A stretch of 42,131 bases of DNA from Bacteroidales bacterium (GTDB taxonomy: Bacteria > Bacteroidota > Bacteroidia > Bacteroidales > M50B96). The translations under genes were made by a program, and so were the position numbers. Position 1 is the first letter of the stretch, and each line of letters begins with the position of its first letter. The notes under the pieces are model-generated. The model was not told where the DNA came from. It saw nothing but the letters and a program-made list of their open reading frames with translations, and searched no databases. The DNA is taken from assembly GCA_021740905.1 (NCBI GenBank), contig JAIOYV010000061.1, positions 1 to 42,131 of the forward strand, read 5' to 3'. This document shows, in pieces, positions 1 through 7,469 of the stretch.

Positions 1-198
1 CCAACAGATTTCTCCCTACGGTCGAAATGACGATGGCGTTGGCTCACAGGGGGCGGGGGGATTGAGCGGGAGTAGCCCGTTCAAACCCCTTGACTTCACC
101 CAATAAGCCCTGTCATTTCGAGCTCCAACCCAAAATTTTGGGCACAAAAAGAAATGACAGAAAAGAGATTCCTCGGATCGGCTAAGGGATATACCCAC
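1..198. repeat. Interspersed palindromic repeat element
   Basis: Non-coding DNA built from nested inverted repeats. CTGTCATTTC at 110-119 is the exact reverse complement of GAAATGACAG at 151-160, and between them lies the perfect 14-base palindrome CCCAAAATTTTGGG (129-142). The left part (about 3-30) carries AACAGATTTCTCCC and GTCGAAATGACG, phrases typical of short interspersed repeats in Bacteroidota intergenic regions (recalled, not searched). The element may extend beyond the window start. A 60-codon open frame on the minus strand here is a by-product of the repeat. Confidence 0.6.
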
Positions 199-205
199 AT
201 GTAGT

Positions 206-411
206 TAAACCCCTTCAGGGTTTATACATAATACGACTTCCAGTCCATAGGTTTCACCTATGGCTATTCACATTTAACCACTCCGTGGTTATTTGCTCCG
301 ACCAATCCCGAAGGGATTAAACATGAATAGCCATGTACAGCTTGCCCCGTACCTTGGTCGGGGCAGTGCATGGTTACTGGACAATACGATGATAGAACCC
401 GGAAAGGGTTC
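206..411. repeat. Composite hairpin-cluster repeat (element A)
   Basis: A cluster of six short perfect hairpins: TAAACCC/GGGTTTA (206-224), CCATAGGT/ACCTATGG (245-263), TAACCAC/GTGGTTA (275-291), AATCCC/GGGATT (304-318), GCCCCG/CGGGGC (344-364) and GAACCC/GGGTTC (395-411). Three of the loops are only three bases. An outer inverted repeat encloses the middle ones: ATGGCTATTCACATTTAA at 260-277 pairs with 317-334 at 16 of 18 positions. The architecture recurs at 37863-38031. This is probably an interspersed non-autonomous repeat; no protein is encoded. Confidence 0.6.
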
Positions 412-544
412 AACTATTGTTTTTCATTAGTGATTCCCAATAATACTATCAACCAGCCCCTTACAAAACACTGTCATTGGTAATCCCCCATTTTGTGCAG
501 CAAAATGTGTTGCAACATGGAATTATCCAATTCCAGTTTTCTCT

Positions 545-552
545 TATCTTTG
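545..552 (+). promoter_or_regulatory. Putative promoter -7 box of the pentapeptide gene
   Basis: TATCTTTG at 545-552 matches the Bacteroidota -7 consensus TAnnTTTG. It lies 40 bases upstream of the ATG at 593. No clear TTTG is present at the expected -33 position, so the assignment rests on the -7 box alone. Confidence 0.45.
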
Positions 553-592
553 CCACTATCAATTCGTATTGAAGCAAAACTGATGGATATTT

Positions 593-1165
593 ATGACAGA
601 CAAATACATAGAAGACCAATCTTTTAAAGCAATCGACTACACCGAAAAGGGTATCGAAAAAGGCGAATACGAGAATTGCACTTTTACCGATTGCGATTTA
701 TCTGGTGTCGATCTTTCCGATATTTCTTTCATGGAGTGTGAGTTTACCAATTGCAACCTCAGCAATGTGAAAACAAAAGGCACTGCACTGAAGGATGTGA
801 GATTTGCAAACTGTAAGTTGCTGGGGATCATTTTTAGCGATTGTGAAGAATTCTTGTTTTCCGTCGATTTTGCAGATTGCCAGTTGGACCTGGCTTCCTT
901 TTATAAGCTGAAACTGAAATCCAGGACTTTCAAAAACTGTAGCTTGGTGGATGTCGATTTTGGAGAAGCCGATTTGACTGGGGCGATATTCGATAATTGC
1001 GACCTGAGTGGGGCTATATTTGACCGAACAATCCTTGAAAAAGCTGATTTTCGGACTTCAATTAATTTTTCCATCGACCCGGAAATAAATCGGATCAAGA
1101 AGGCAAAATTTTCCATGACTGGTTTAATTGGCTTATTGGGGAAATATAACATTTTTGTAGAGTAA
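593..1165 (+). CDS. Pentapeptide-repeat protein (Qnr/McbG-like fold)
   Basis: 190-aa cytoplasmic protein with no signal peptide. Most of it (about residues 20-155) is built from five-residue repeats of the A(D/N)LxX type, for example CDLSGVDLSD, CEFTNCNLSN, ADLTGAIFDN and CDLSGAIFDR, with Cys/Phe/Leu at the central stacked positions. Such repeats form a right-handed quadrilateral beta-helix. Family members include the gyrase-protecting, DNA-mimicking Qnr and McbG proteins, but many pentapeptide proteins have no known role, and quinolone protection cannot be claimed here. A less regular stretch at about residues 80-105 interrupts the helix, as a loop does in Qnr proteins. The start is the ATG at 593, about 40 bases after a TATCTTTG box. 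The following gene starts 115 bases downstream, so this is probably a single-gene unit. Confidence 0.85.
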   Translation: MTDKYIEDQSFKAIDYTEKGIEKGEYENCTFTDCDLSGVDLSDISFMECEFTNCNLSNVKTKGTALKDVRFANCKLLGIIFSDCEEFLFSVDFADCQLDLASFYKLKLKSRTFKNCSLVDVDFGEADLTGAIFDNCDLSGAIFDRTILEKADFRTSINFSIDPEINRIKKAKFSMTGLIGLLGKYNIFVE

Positions 1166-1280
1166 GGTTTATTTCTTCGATGTTCACAGCGAATTGCCAT
1201 TACTATTCCAATCAATTTTATGGTATTTTTTAATCCAGGCTTTTTGTACTTTTACAGATTGAAGAAAAACCTGTCGAAGC

Positions 1281-1961
1281 ATGAAAATAAAAGAAAATGG
1301 ATTAAGAATCAATCATCTCAACTGCAGTATCCTTCTTGTGGCATTGTTGCTACTCATAGGTTGCAAGGATGACAAAAGGGTAATTTCGATTTTGGGGATC
1401 ACCAAAGACCCAATACAGAACACTCCTGTTGAAGGGGTTACCATCACACTTTTATCGCAGAAAACCACCACCGGGACTTTTAGCTATAATTTTGTGGAAG
1501 AGGCCACTACCCAAAGCAATGCACAGGGTGAGTTTTTTTTCAATTTCACTTTTTCATACAACGTGGCCTTTAAGCTTGAAATGGTGAAGGAAAATTATTT
1601 TAGCTCAACAGAGGTGTTTGAAATCGAGGCGATTCCTGATGATGATCATTATTTCGGCGAGTTTGATTTGTACCCCGAGGCTACCATCCGGTTTCATCTA
1701 CTGAACCAAAACCCATTCAATGCAGCGGACAATGTGCAGTACCGGATCTTAAACTGGGATGTTGCCTGCGATGGATGTTGTCCCTATATTTTCAGGGGAT
1801 TCACAGGATACATAATCGACGAGACCTTTGAGTGCAGGGTGTATGGCAACCAGGAATATGAAATCGAATTTATTGTCACCAAAAATACCCATTCAACTTT
1901 CCCGAAGCGTGTGGTCAATTGCGAAGCTTTTACCACCACCGATGTCGAACTCCTGTTTTAA
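1281..1961 (+). CDS. Lipoprotein with carboxypeptidase-regulatory-like domain
   Basis: 226-aa predicted lipoprotein. A hydrophobic segment (residues 16-27) ends in the lipobox LLIGC with the acceptor Cys28, followed by KDDK; an Asp at +2/+3 does not exclude surface export in Bacteroidota. Residues about 33-125 resemble a carboxypeptidase-regulatory-like/transthyretin-like beta-sandwich: a 'TKDPIQNTPVEGVTITL' strand, then 'TQSNAQGEFFF', the usual 'added value, then DG.F.F' pattern. The second half contains a Cys cluster, CDGCCPYIF, around residues 160-165. The gene is followed after 17 bases by rmuC and may be co-transcribed with it. No enzymatic motif was recognised; the function is unknown. 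A TACTTTTA sequence near 1248 could be the -7 element. Confidence 0.75.
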   Translation: MKIKENGLRINHLNCSILLVALLLLIGCKDDKRVISILGITKDPIQNTPVEGVTITLLSQKTTTGTFSYNFVEEATTQSNAQGEFFFNFTFSYNVAFKLEMVKENYFSSTEVFEIEAIPDDDHYFGEFDLYPEATIRFHLLNQNPFNAADNVQYRILNWDVACDGCCPYIFRGFTGYIIDETFECRVYGNQEYEIEFIVTKNTHSTFPKRVVNCEAFTTTDVELLF

Positions 1962-1978
1962 TTAATCATATCGAGATC

Positions 1979-3391
1979 ATGCAAAACAATTTCGCTTTCC
2001 TTCTATTTTTTCTGATTGGATTTGCCATTGGCGCACTGATTCTTGGTTTATTGCTTTATCAACAGATTAAAAAACTTAGGAATCACCAGCATGATTTGGA
2101 GCATGAAAGGGAGCTTTTGAAATCAGAATTGGCAGATTTGTCGACAGGGAAAAAGGTGGCCGAAGAAAAGTCTCTTTACCTTGAGAAAAACCTGAGTGAG
2201 CAAAAGGAAGGCATCGCAAAACAAATCCAGCAGTGGGAGAACGAATCAGCAAAAAAGGAAAATAGGATTGTTGAGCTAAGCCGCGAACTTTCTACCAAAG
2301 TGGCCGACCTAAAAAACCTGGATCAAAAACTCACCGAGCAGAAGTCTGAAATAGAAAACATCAGGGAAAAATTTCAATTGGAATTTAAGAACCTGGCCAA
2401 CGAAATATTCGAGGAAAAAGGGAAAAAATTCACAGAACAAAACCGCACCAACATCGACGACATTTTAAAACCCCTGAAAGAAAAGATAAAAGATTTCGAG
2501 CGGAAGGTCGAAGAAACCTACGACAAGGAATCGAAGCAGCGATTTTCGTTAAAAGAAGAAGTGAAACGTTTGGCGGAACTGAACCAGCAAATAAGCCTCG
2601 ATGCCTCCAATCTTACCAAAGCATTGAAAGGGCAGGCCAAAACACAGGGAAATTGGGGTGAACTTATCCTGGAGAATATCCTCGAAAAATCGGGTTTGGT
2701 GAAGGATCGGGAATATTTTGTGCAGCAATCTTTTCAGACCAAAGATGGCAGAAGTGTGCAGCCCGATATTGTAGTTTCTTATCCTGGGGCAAGGCATGTG
2801 GTCATCGACTCGAAAGTATCGCTGGTGGCATACGAGCGATTTTCATCGGCAGAAACGGAAGAAGAACAAGAGATTGCCCGAAAGGAACATCTCATTTCTG
2901 TGAAGACTCACATCCAGGAGCTTAGCAGAAAAAACTACCAGGACCTCTACCAGATTGCCAGCCTCGATTTTGTAATGTTGTTTATGCCTATCGAACCGGC
3001 CTATTTGATAGCCATTCAATCGGAGCCTGAATTGTGGAATTACGCCTACGACAGGCGCATTCTTTTAATCAGTCCCACCAATCTGATTGCTGCCCTGAAA
3101 ATGGTTTCAAGCCTGTGGCAACAGGAATACCAAAACCGGAATGTGCAGGAAATTGCCCGTCAAAGTGGCGACCTCTATGATAAATTTGTTGGCCTGTACA
3201 GCGATCTGGAAGACATTGGCAAAAAGATCGATGCCACCCAAACTGCTTACAATGGAGCTATGAATAAATTATCAGAAGGAAAAGGAAACCTGATCAAAAG
3301 GGTAGAGTCGATCCGCAGCCTGGGGGCTAAAACAAAAAAAGTATTGCCCGAACCAATTATACAAAAAGCGCTTGAGGGTGATACTGAATAG
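1979..3391 (+). CDS. rmuC: DNA recombination protein RmuC
   Basis: 470-aa RmuC-family protein, a membrane-anchored predicted nuclease-like protein reported to limit inversions at short inverted repeats in E. coli. One N-terminal transmembrane helix (about residues 4-26) is followed by a long Glu/Lys-rich coiled coil (about 30-150). The conserved RmuC core follows, with KTQGNWGELILENILEKSGL, then QPDIVVSYP, VVIDSKVSL and the late motif LLISPTNLIAAL. The length is normal for the family. A frame open from 1919 overlaps the preceding gene, but the ATG at 1979 lies 17 bases after that gene's stop and begins just before the membrane helix, so I prefer it. The protein is notable in a genome segment rich in inverted repeats, but it is a common housekeeping gene. 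Confidence 0.93.
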   Translation: MQNNFAFLLFFLIGFAIGALILGLLLYQQIKKLRNHQHDLEHERELLKSELADLSTGKKVAEEKSLYLEKNLSEQKEGIAKQIQQWENESAKKENRIVELSRELSTKVADLKNLDQKLTEQKSEIENIREKFQLEFKNLANEIFEEKGKKFTEQNRTNIDDILKPLKEKIKDFERKVEETYDKESKQRFSLKEEVKRLAELNQQISLDASNLTKALKGQAKTQGNWGELILENILEKSGLVKDREYFVQQSFQTKDGRSVQPDIVVSYPGARHVVIDSKVSLVAYERFSSAETEEEQEIARKEHLISVKTHIQELSRKNYQDLYQIASLDFVMLFMPIEPAYLIAIQSEPELWNYAYDRRILLISPTNLIAALKMVSSLWQQEYQNRNVQEIARQSGDLYDKFVGLYSDLEDIGKKIDATQTAYNGAMNKLSEGKGNLIKRVESIRSLGAKTKKVLPEPIIQKALEGDTE

Positions 3392-3406
3392 TATGACTTT
3401 TGTCAC

Positions 3407-3422
3407 TTATTTTGCAAAATAA
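3407..3422. other. 16-base perfect palindrome
   Basis: TTATTTTGCAAAATAA is a perfect palindrome located 15 bases after the rmuC stop. It could be a weak terminator stem or a binding site. The stretch 3423-3620 around it is very A/T-rich with no gene seen. Confidence 0.4.
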
Positions 3423-3621
3423 ACAAAAAAATGACGTTTGTTTCCTGTTTTAAAACATCTTTTAACAACAGATTATAAATTCTTTCAAAATAAACTTATG
3501 CTCATAAATTATATAATGATAACATAAGCTGCATAATTTCAGGATGTTTAAATCTAATTATACACCCCGTATTCATAAATATTTCATGTCATTCTAAATA
3601 ATATAAAAATATTGATTACCT

Positions 3622-3652
3622 GTTGACATCAATTGTTTCTGTTGTATATTTG
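3622..3652 (+). promoter_or_regulatory. Promoter of the candidate small RNA
   Basis: GTTG at 3622-3625 (overlapping TTGACA at 3623-3628), then 19 bases, then TATATTTG at 3645-3652. This matches the Bacteroidota TTTG-N19-TAnnTTTG arrangement with one mismatch in the -33 box. The predicted start of transcription is near 3657, immediately before a perfect hairpin. The next annotated gene lies on the opposite strand, so this promoter serves no protein gene of normal size. Confidence 0.65.
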
Positions 3653-3656
3653 TAAT

Positions 3657-3797
3657 GCAAGTATTTTGATACTTGAATATGAAAACAAGAAAGCCGAAAG
3701 GCAATCGAAGATATTTAAAGTTTAGTCTTGTTAGCGATTAATTGGTTGGTGATTTTTCAGGCGGCACAGAAGTCCTTTCTGGTCGCCTGTTTTTTTT
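3657..3797 (+). ncRNA. Candidate structured small RNA (about 140 nt)
   Basis: A complete small transcription unit in a 433-base gap between convergent rmuC and rsmI. It has a consensus promoter (3622-3652). At its predicted 5' end is a perfect 7-bp hairpin with a four-base loop (CAAGTAT 3658-3664, ATACTTG 3669-3675). Next comes a GCC-GAAA-GGC GNRA-tetraloop hairpin (3693-3702), and the unit ends in a strong intrinsic terminator (3758-3797). A 20-codon ATG-to-TAA frame lies inside (3679-3741; MKTRKPKGNR then RYLKFSLVSD), a basic peptide with no recognisable ribosome-binding site; the unit could alternatively encode it or be a dual-function RNA. I do not recognise the family; it does not obviously correspond to 6S RNA, SRP RNA or tmRNA. 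Confidence 0.55.
3758..3797 (+). terminator. Intrinsic terminator of the candidate small RNA
   Basis: Stem CAGGCG (3758-3763) pairs with CGCCTG (3784-3789). It is extended by G-T, C-G, a bulged A, C-G and AGAA/TTCT around the five-base loop at 3772-3776. A run of eight T follows (3790-3797). The T run is only on the plus strand, so it terminates rightward transcription and not the rsmI operon. Confidence 0.85.
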
Positions 3798-3824
3798 GCT
3801 AAATCTTCTAATAATCCCTCTATT

Positions 3825-4499
3825 CTATTTTCCAGCAACAATAAGTACAATCTCCCCTTTCAAAGTATGAGTAGTGTAATATTCTACAAGCTCTTTCAGG
3901 CTTCCACGAACGGTTTCTTCGTGTATTTTCGAAATTTCGCGCGATACGCTTGCTTGTCTGTCTTCTCCAAAAACTTCGCCTAATTGGGTAAGGGTTTTCA
4001 GCAAACGAAAGGGTGATTCGTAAAAAACCATGGTACGGGTTTCATCGACAAGTTCTTGCATTTTCTTGCTCCTGCCTTTTTTCTGAGGAAGAAAACCTTC
4101 AAAACAAAACCTGTCGCAGGGAAGCCCTGAAAGCACCAACGCTGGAACGAAGGCTGTCGCTCCTGGCAAACATTCAACCTCTATTCCATTGTCGAGGCAA
4201 TGACGCACGATTAAATAACCGGGATCGCTAATGCCAGGTGTGCCAGCATCGGAAACCAGGGCCACCTGCTTTCCTATTTTGAGAAGATCGACCAAATGCT
4301 CCACCGTTTTGTGCTCGTTGAATTTGTGATAGGATTGCTGCCTGGTCTTTATTTCGAAATGCTTTAAGAGGATACCTGTTTTGCGTGTATCTTCAGCAAG
4401 GATCAATTCGGCATTTTTAAGGCATTCAAGAGCCCTTAAAGTGATATCCCCAAGGTTGCCTATAGGGGTTGGGACAAGTATTAGTTTTCCGCTTTCCAT
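3825..4499 (-). CDS. rsmI: 16S rRNA (cytidine-1402 2'-O)-methyltransferase RsmI
   Basis: 224-aa SAM-dependent methyltransferase of the tetrapyrrole-methylase fold, which methylates the ribose of C1402 in the 16S rRNA decoding centre. Family motifs in order: VPTPIGNLGDITLRAL near the N-terminus, AEDTRKTGILL, LVSDAGTPGISDPG (SAM-binding loop), LPGATAFVPALVLSGLP and FEGFLPQKKGRS. It is shorter than the about 280-aa E. coli enzyme because the C-terminal extension is missing; this compact form is found in Bacteroidota (from memory). It starts 3 bases after the stop of the M28 peptidase gene and is the last gene of a three-gene minus-strand unit (6732 to 3825). Confidence 0.93.
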   Translation of the reverse strand: MESGKLILVPTPIGNLGDITLRALECLKNAELILAEDTRKTGILLKHFEIKTRQQSYHKFNEHKTVEHLVDLLKIGKQVALVSDAGTPGISDPGYLIVRHCLDNGIEVECLPGATAFVPALVLSGLPCDRFCFEGFLPQKKGRSKKMQELVDETRTMVFYESPFRLLKTLTQLGEVFGEDRQASVSREISKIHEETVRGSLKELVEYYTTHTLKGEIVLIVAGK

Positions 4500-4502
4500 T
4501 TT

Positions 4503-5783
4503 TTAATTGTAGAGTCCTTCATGGTTCATAAAATCAACCAACAAACGAAAAATATCTTCATACTCATTCAATGGAAGGCCGTCCGCTTTGTCGTAAATAT
4601 TGTGGTATTCCTTATAGGTCCCCATGGTGTAAATGAAGAAGGAATGAACCCCTTTTTCGCTAAAAAAATAATGGTCGCTGTTGGCAGCTGCTCCCCGAGA
4701 CGCAACTTTTTTCAGGTAGTTTTTTTCCGCGTTGATACTTTTGAGCAAATCAAATTCGCGTGTAAAAACAGAACCATTCACTACTTTAATCCCATCTTCG
4801 CCACTGCCCATGAGGTCGAGGTTCCATAGCTGTTTTATTTTTGATAAGGGAAAAATCGGGTGTTCGGTGTAAAATTTCGACCCAAGCAAACCTGCTTCTT
4901 CGGCAGCAAACCAAATAAAAGCGATCGAGTAATGGGGTTTTTCTGCTTTGTTTTTATAATATCTGGCCAGGTCGAGGATCATGGCCGATCCAGAGGCATT
5001 GTCGTTGGCACCGGGGAAATAGGTTGCGGCACCCATGCGCCCAATATGGTCGTAATGGGCTGTAAAAACCATAAAGCTGTCAACTTCACCAGGTATGAAG
5101 GCCATCACATTTTGGGTTTTGTACTTTCTTTTAAATTTACTTTTTACCCGCAGTTTGATCATTTCTTCGTTTTCAGGTTCGAGAATCCCTTTTACGATTT
5201 GAATGAATGGAAAATCTTTTTTCACCAGCGATGGCCGAGAGGTCAAATTGCCAGGAACCACTTCGATAATCCCACGTGCCTGTGCCGGATTTTCATCGAT
5301 AATGTATTTTACAAACTCTTTGATTATTGGGTTGTCGATGCCTGTTGTATCGATGGCGATAAAATAATCCGATAAATCGTTCGACAGCATATTGTTCAGG
5401 GCATCCTTGTACTCCACTACTTTCTTGTTGATCCAGGCAATATGGTAGTTTCCTCTAATCGAATTCGAACTGGCATGGACCAGATAATCGATACCGGGCT
5501 TAAGCTCCTTGCCATTTATTGCCATCTGCATGTGCGACGGAAAGGTATTGACAGGCATGGTAAATTTCTGGAACCAGGAACCGTTGAATTGTTGCAGGCC
5601 AATAAGCTCTATTTCTTCGGATATATATTTAGCGGCAACGCCATCGCCATTTTCTACATAGCCCCGGCCATGAAAATCGGGCGAAGCGAGTTTTTCAATG
5701 ATGCGGCGAACATATTGTATGTCTTGCGAGAAGGCAGTGATCGACAGGAATAGAATGGTTATAGTAATAAGAAAATTTTTCAT
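4503..5783 (-). CDS. M28 family zinc aminopeptidase, exported
   Basis: 426-aa exported metallopeptidase. A signal peptide covers residues 1-19 (cleavage after ITAFS-Q). The C-terminal M28 catalytic domain shows the complete di-zinc ligand set: TAHYDH (His243, with Asp245 supporting), GANDNASG (Asp261, bridging), AAEEAGLLGS (Glu295 catalytic base, Glu296 ligand), NLDLMG (Asp323) and EYHNIYDKAD (His394). A stretch at about residues 100-230 resembles the protease-associated-like insert of larger M28 enzymes. Expected activity is removal of N-terminal residues from peptides in the periplasm or outside the cell. It lies 10 bases downstream of the 312-aa hypothetical gene and 3 bases upstream of rsmI, so all three are probably co-transcribed. 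Confidence 0.92.
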   Translation of the reverse strand: MKNFLITITILFLSITAFSQDIQYVRRIIEKLASPDFHGRGYVENGDGVAAKYISEEIELIGLQQFNGSWFQKFTMPVNTFPSHMQMAINGKELKPGIDYLVHASSNSIRGNYHIAWINKKVVEYKDALNNMLSNDLSDYFIAIDTTGIDNPIIKEFVKYIIDENPAQARGIIEVVPGNLTSRPSLVKKDFPFIQIVKGILEPENEEMIKLRVKSKFKRKYKTQNVMAFIPGEVDSFMVFTAHYDHIGRMGAATYFPGANDNASGSAMILDLARYYKNKAEKPHYSIAFIWFAAEEAGLLGSKFYTEHPIFPLSKIKQLWNLDLMGSGEDGIKVVNGSVFTREFDLLKSINAEKNYLKKVASRGAAANSDHYFFSEKGVHSFFIYTMGTYKEYHNIYDKADGLPLNEYEDIFRLLVDFMNHEGLYN

Positions 5784-5793
5784 GCGAATGATA

Positions 5794-6732
5794 TTAAATA
5801 AACCTTCGGCTTACAATGGACAAAAACTTCTGAACCACCCTGCTTTCACTGTCCCAATCAAAATTTGATGTGATTATATTTAGACCTTCTTCCAGGTCGG
5901 TGCTTTGGTTGAGTTGATCGACATATTTTTTATACAACGCTCCGTCGTTGTTGAACAATTCCTTGGTAAACCAAATTTTATCGTTCAGGCTCACTGCCTT
6001 GTTGATATCGGTTACCGGTTGCTTTTTAAACTGGCTCACAATGTCTTTGTCTGCTTTGTTGCCCGATATTAGGTCGTAAAGCGATTTTTTGTCTGCCCCA
6101 AGCTGGTCACCAATTACTCTCCCGCTATTTTCTTTCGGATATGTTTTTTTCTCAGTTTCTAGCTTTGATGGAGTTTTATCCTTAATTTGAGTTTCAACCT
6201 TGCGAAGATCTTTTATTTGCTGAATAGGTTTTTCCCGAACCAGGGTTGATTCTTCAACTGATATTACTTCTTCCTGACGAGTTGGTTCTTTTTGTAGTTC
6301 TACATGGGTATCGAAGGATATAGGGCTTTCCTCAATTTCGACAGGGTGGGGGAGTGGCTTCTCTATTTTTTCTGGTGGTTCCTTTGTGGGTTCTTGTTTT
6401 TCAACGATTTTGGGTTCTGGGATTATTTCATCTTTCACAACCTCCTTAACGTTTTCTTCCATTTCAAAGTCAGGTTCTTCGCCGTACTGTTCGTCAATTA
6501 TATCTTCAACATCAAATGAATTAAGGTATTCCGACTCTTGTTGATCGTGACTTTCTTCTTTTGGTTTGTTGCCTTTGATATTCAATACCAGATCATAAAT
6601 ACCGCGGAGTTTTTCAAGGGCAAGGTCTATTTCCAGGGCAGCAATTGGGCGGGAATTGTCCATTTTATTGATGCTTTCTTGAAGCTTGCTTAGTTGTTTC
6701 AATATGTTATGAAGCGATTGCGTATTTTGCAT
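5794..6732 (-). CDS. Hypothetical protein, acidic Pro/Glu-rich linker
   Basis: 312-aa cytoplasmic protein without signal peptide or membrane segment. Three parts are visible: an N-terminal helical region (1-55) with heptad-like Leu/Ile spacing; a long low-complexity linker (about 58-215) rich in Glu, Pro and Lys (runs such as KEPPEKIEKPLPHPVEIEES); and a compact C-terminal domain (about 216-312), beginning SLYDLISGNKADKD and containing DINKAVSLNDKIWFTKELFN and FDWDSESRVVQKFLSIVSRRF. The C-terminal part looks like a conserved Bacteroidota domain often present on proteins of unknown function (from memory). It is first in the operon with the M28 peptidase and rsmI. No function can be assigned. 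Confidence 0.8.
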   Translation of the reverse strand: MQNTQSLHNILKQLSKLQESINKMDNSRPIAALEIDLALEKLRGIYDLVLNIKGNKPKEESHDQQESEYLNSFDVEDIIDEQYGEEPDFEMEENVKEVVKDEIIPEPKIVEKQEPTKEPPEKIEKPLPHPVEIEESPISFDTHVELQKEPTRQEEVISVEESTLVREKPIQQIKDLRKVETQIKDKTPSKLETEKKTYPKENSGRVIGDQLGADKKSLYDLISGNKADKDIVSQFKKQPVTDINKAVSLNDKIWFTKELFNNDGALYKKYVDQLNQSTDLEEGLNIITSNFDWDSESRVVQKFLSIVSRRFI

Positions 6733-6760
6733 AATGTGTTCAGCTTGTTAAAATTGAGCG

Positions 6761-6768
6761 TAAAAGTA
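6761..6768 (-). promoter_or_regulatory. Putative -7 box of the 5794-6732 / M28 / rsmI operon
   Basis: Read on the minus strand, TACTTTTA (6768 to 6761) resembles TAnnTTTG with a final mismatch. It lies about 28 bases upstream of the start at 6732. No convincing -33 element was found. Confidence 0.35.
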
Positions 6769-6822
6769 AGATATTTTGGGCGAAATTTGAGTGTTTGACA
6801 GGAAAACTCCCAGCAAAATTTC

Positions 6823-6830
6823 TATTTTTG
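6823..6830 (+). promoter_or_regulatory. Putative -7 box of tdk
   Basis: TATTTTTG at 6823-6830 matches TAnnTTTG and lies 21 bases before the tdk ATG. A TTTG at 6794-6797 is too far away (25-base spacer) to be a good -33 box. This and the box at 6761-6768 make the 119-base gap a divergent promoter region. Confidence 0.45.
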
Positions 6831-6851
6831 TAGGGAATCAAAAATCCAAGG

Positions 6852-7442
6852 ATGTCGATACAATTCGTTGAAAATGCAGCAAATAGTAATTCCCCAAAGG
6901 GATGGATCGAAGTAATCGTAGGTTCGATGTTTTCTGGCAAAACCGAAGAGCTCATCCGACGGCTCAAGCGGGCGCGCCTGGCCAAACAAAGGGTCGAGAT
7001 TTTTAAACCCATGATCGACAACCGATATTCTGAAGATGAAGTTGTTTCGCACGATTCAAATACAATACTCTCAACACCCGTTGAATCGGCCCAGAATATT
7101 TTGCTGCTGTCGAGCAATGTGGATGTTGTGGGCATCGACGAAGCCCAGTTTTTTGATAAAGCCCTGGTAGAAGTTTGCAACAAATTGGCCGACCAGGGAG
7201 TGCGGGTTATTGTAGCTGGACTCGATATGGATTATTCAGGTAAACCTTTTGGCCCCATCCCCAATCTTTTAGCCACCGCCGAACACATCACAAAAGTGCA
7301 TGCAATATGTCCACGATGTGGAAACAATGCCCAATACTCGCACCGCCTTACCGATTCCGATAAATTGGTCTTGCTTGGCGAACAGGAAGTGTATGAACCC
7401 CTTTGCCGGAAATGCTTTTTGAAGGCTTTGAAAGTGATGTAA
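6852..7442 (+). CDS. tdk: Thymidine kinase
   Basis: 196-aa type II thymidine kinase that phosphorylates thymidine with ATP in the pyrimidine salvage pathway. The P-loop is GSMFSGKT (residues 24-31), and the Walker-B-like DEAQFF is at 96-101. The lasso/substrate region includes [13 protein letters not shown] (122-134). The structural zinc site is CPRC (Cys153, Cys156) plus CRKC (Cys185, Cys188). The length and ATG start fit the family. It is transcribed divergently from the M28/rsmI operon, with no downstream gene on the same strand. Confidence 0.96.
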   Translation: MSIQFVENAANSNSPKGWIEVIVGSMFSGKTEELIRRLKRARLAKQRVEIFKPMIDNRYSEDEVVSHDSNTILSTPVESAQNILLLSSNVDVVGIDEAQFFDKALVEVCNKLADQGVRVIVAGLDMDYSGKPFGPIPNLLATAEHITKVHAICPRCGNNAQYSHRLTDSDKLVLLGEQEVYEPLCRKCFLKALKVM

Positions 7443-7469
7443 TATAGGTCTGCTGATTTTATGAGGGTC

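Noticed and set aside
16-198. 60-codon open frame on the minus strand at the window start
   Set aside because: It lies wholly within a palindromic interspersed repeat; its translation just reflects the repeat arms and it has no promoter or family resemblance.
206-411. CRISPR-like regular array
   Set aside because: The hairpins differ in sequence and are irregularly spaced; there are no constant repeats with variable spacers, and no cas genes in the window.
4860-5375. 171-codon open frame antisense to the M28 peptidase
   Set aside because: The peptidase on the other strand has all catalytic residues and an operon context; the antisense frame has low-complexity, shadow-like composition.
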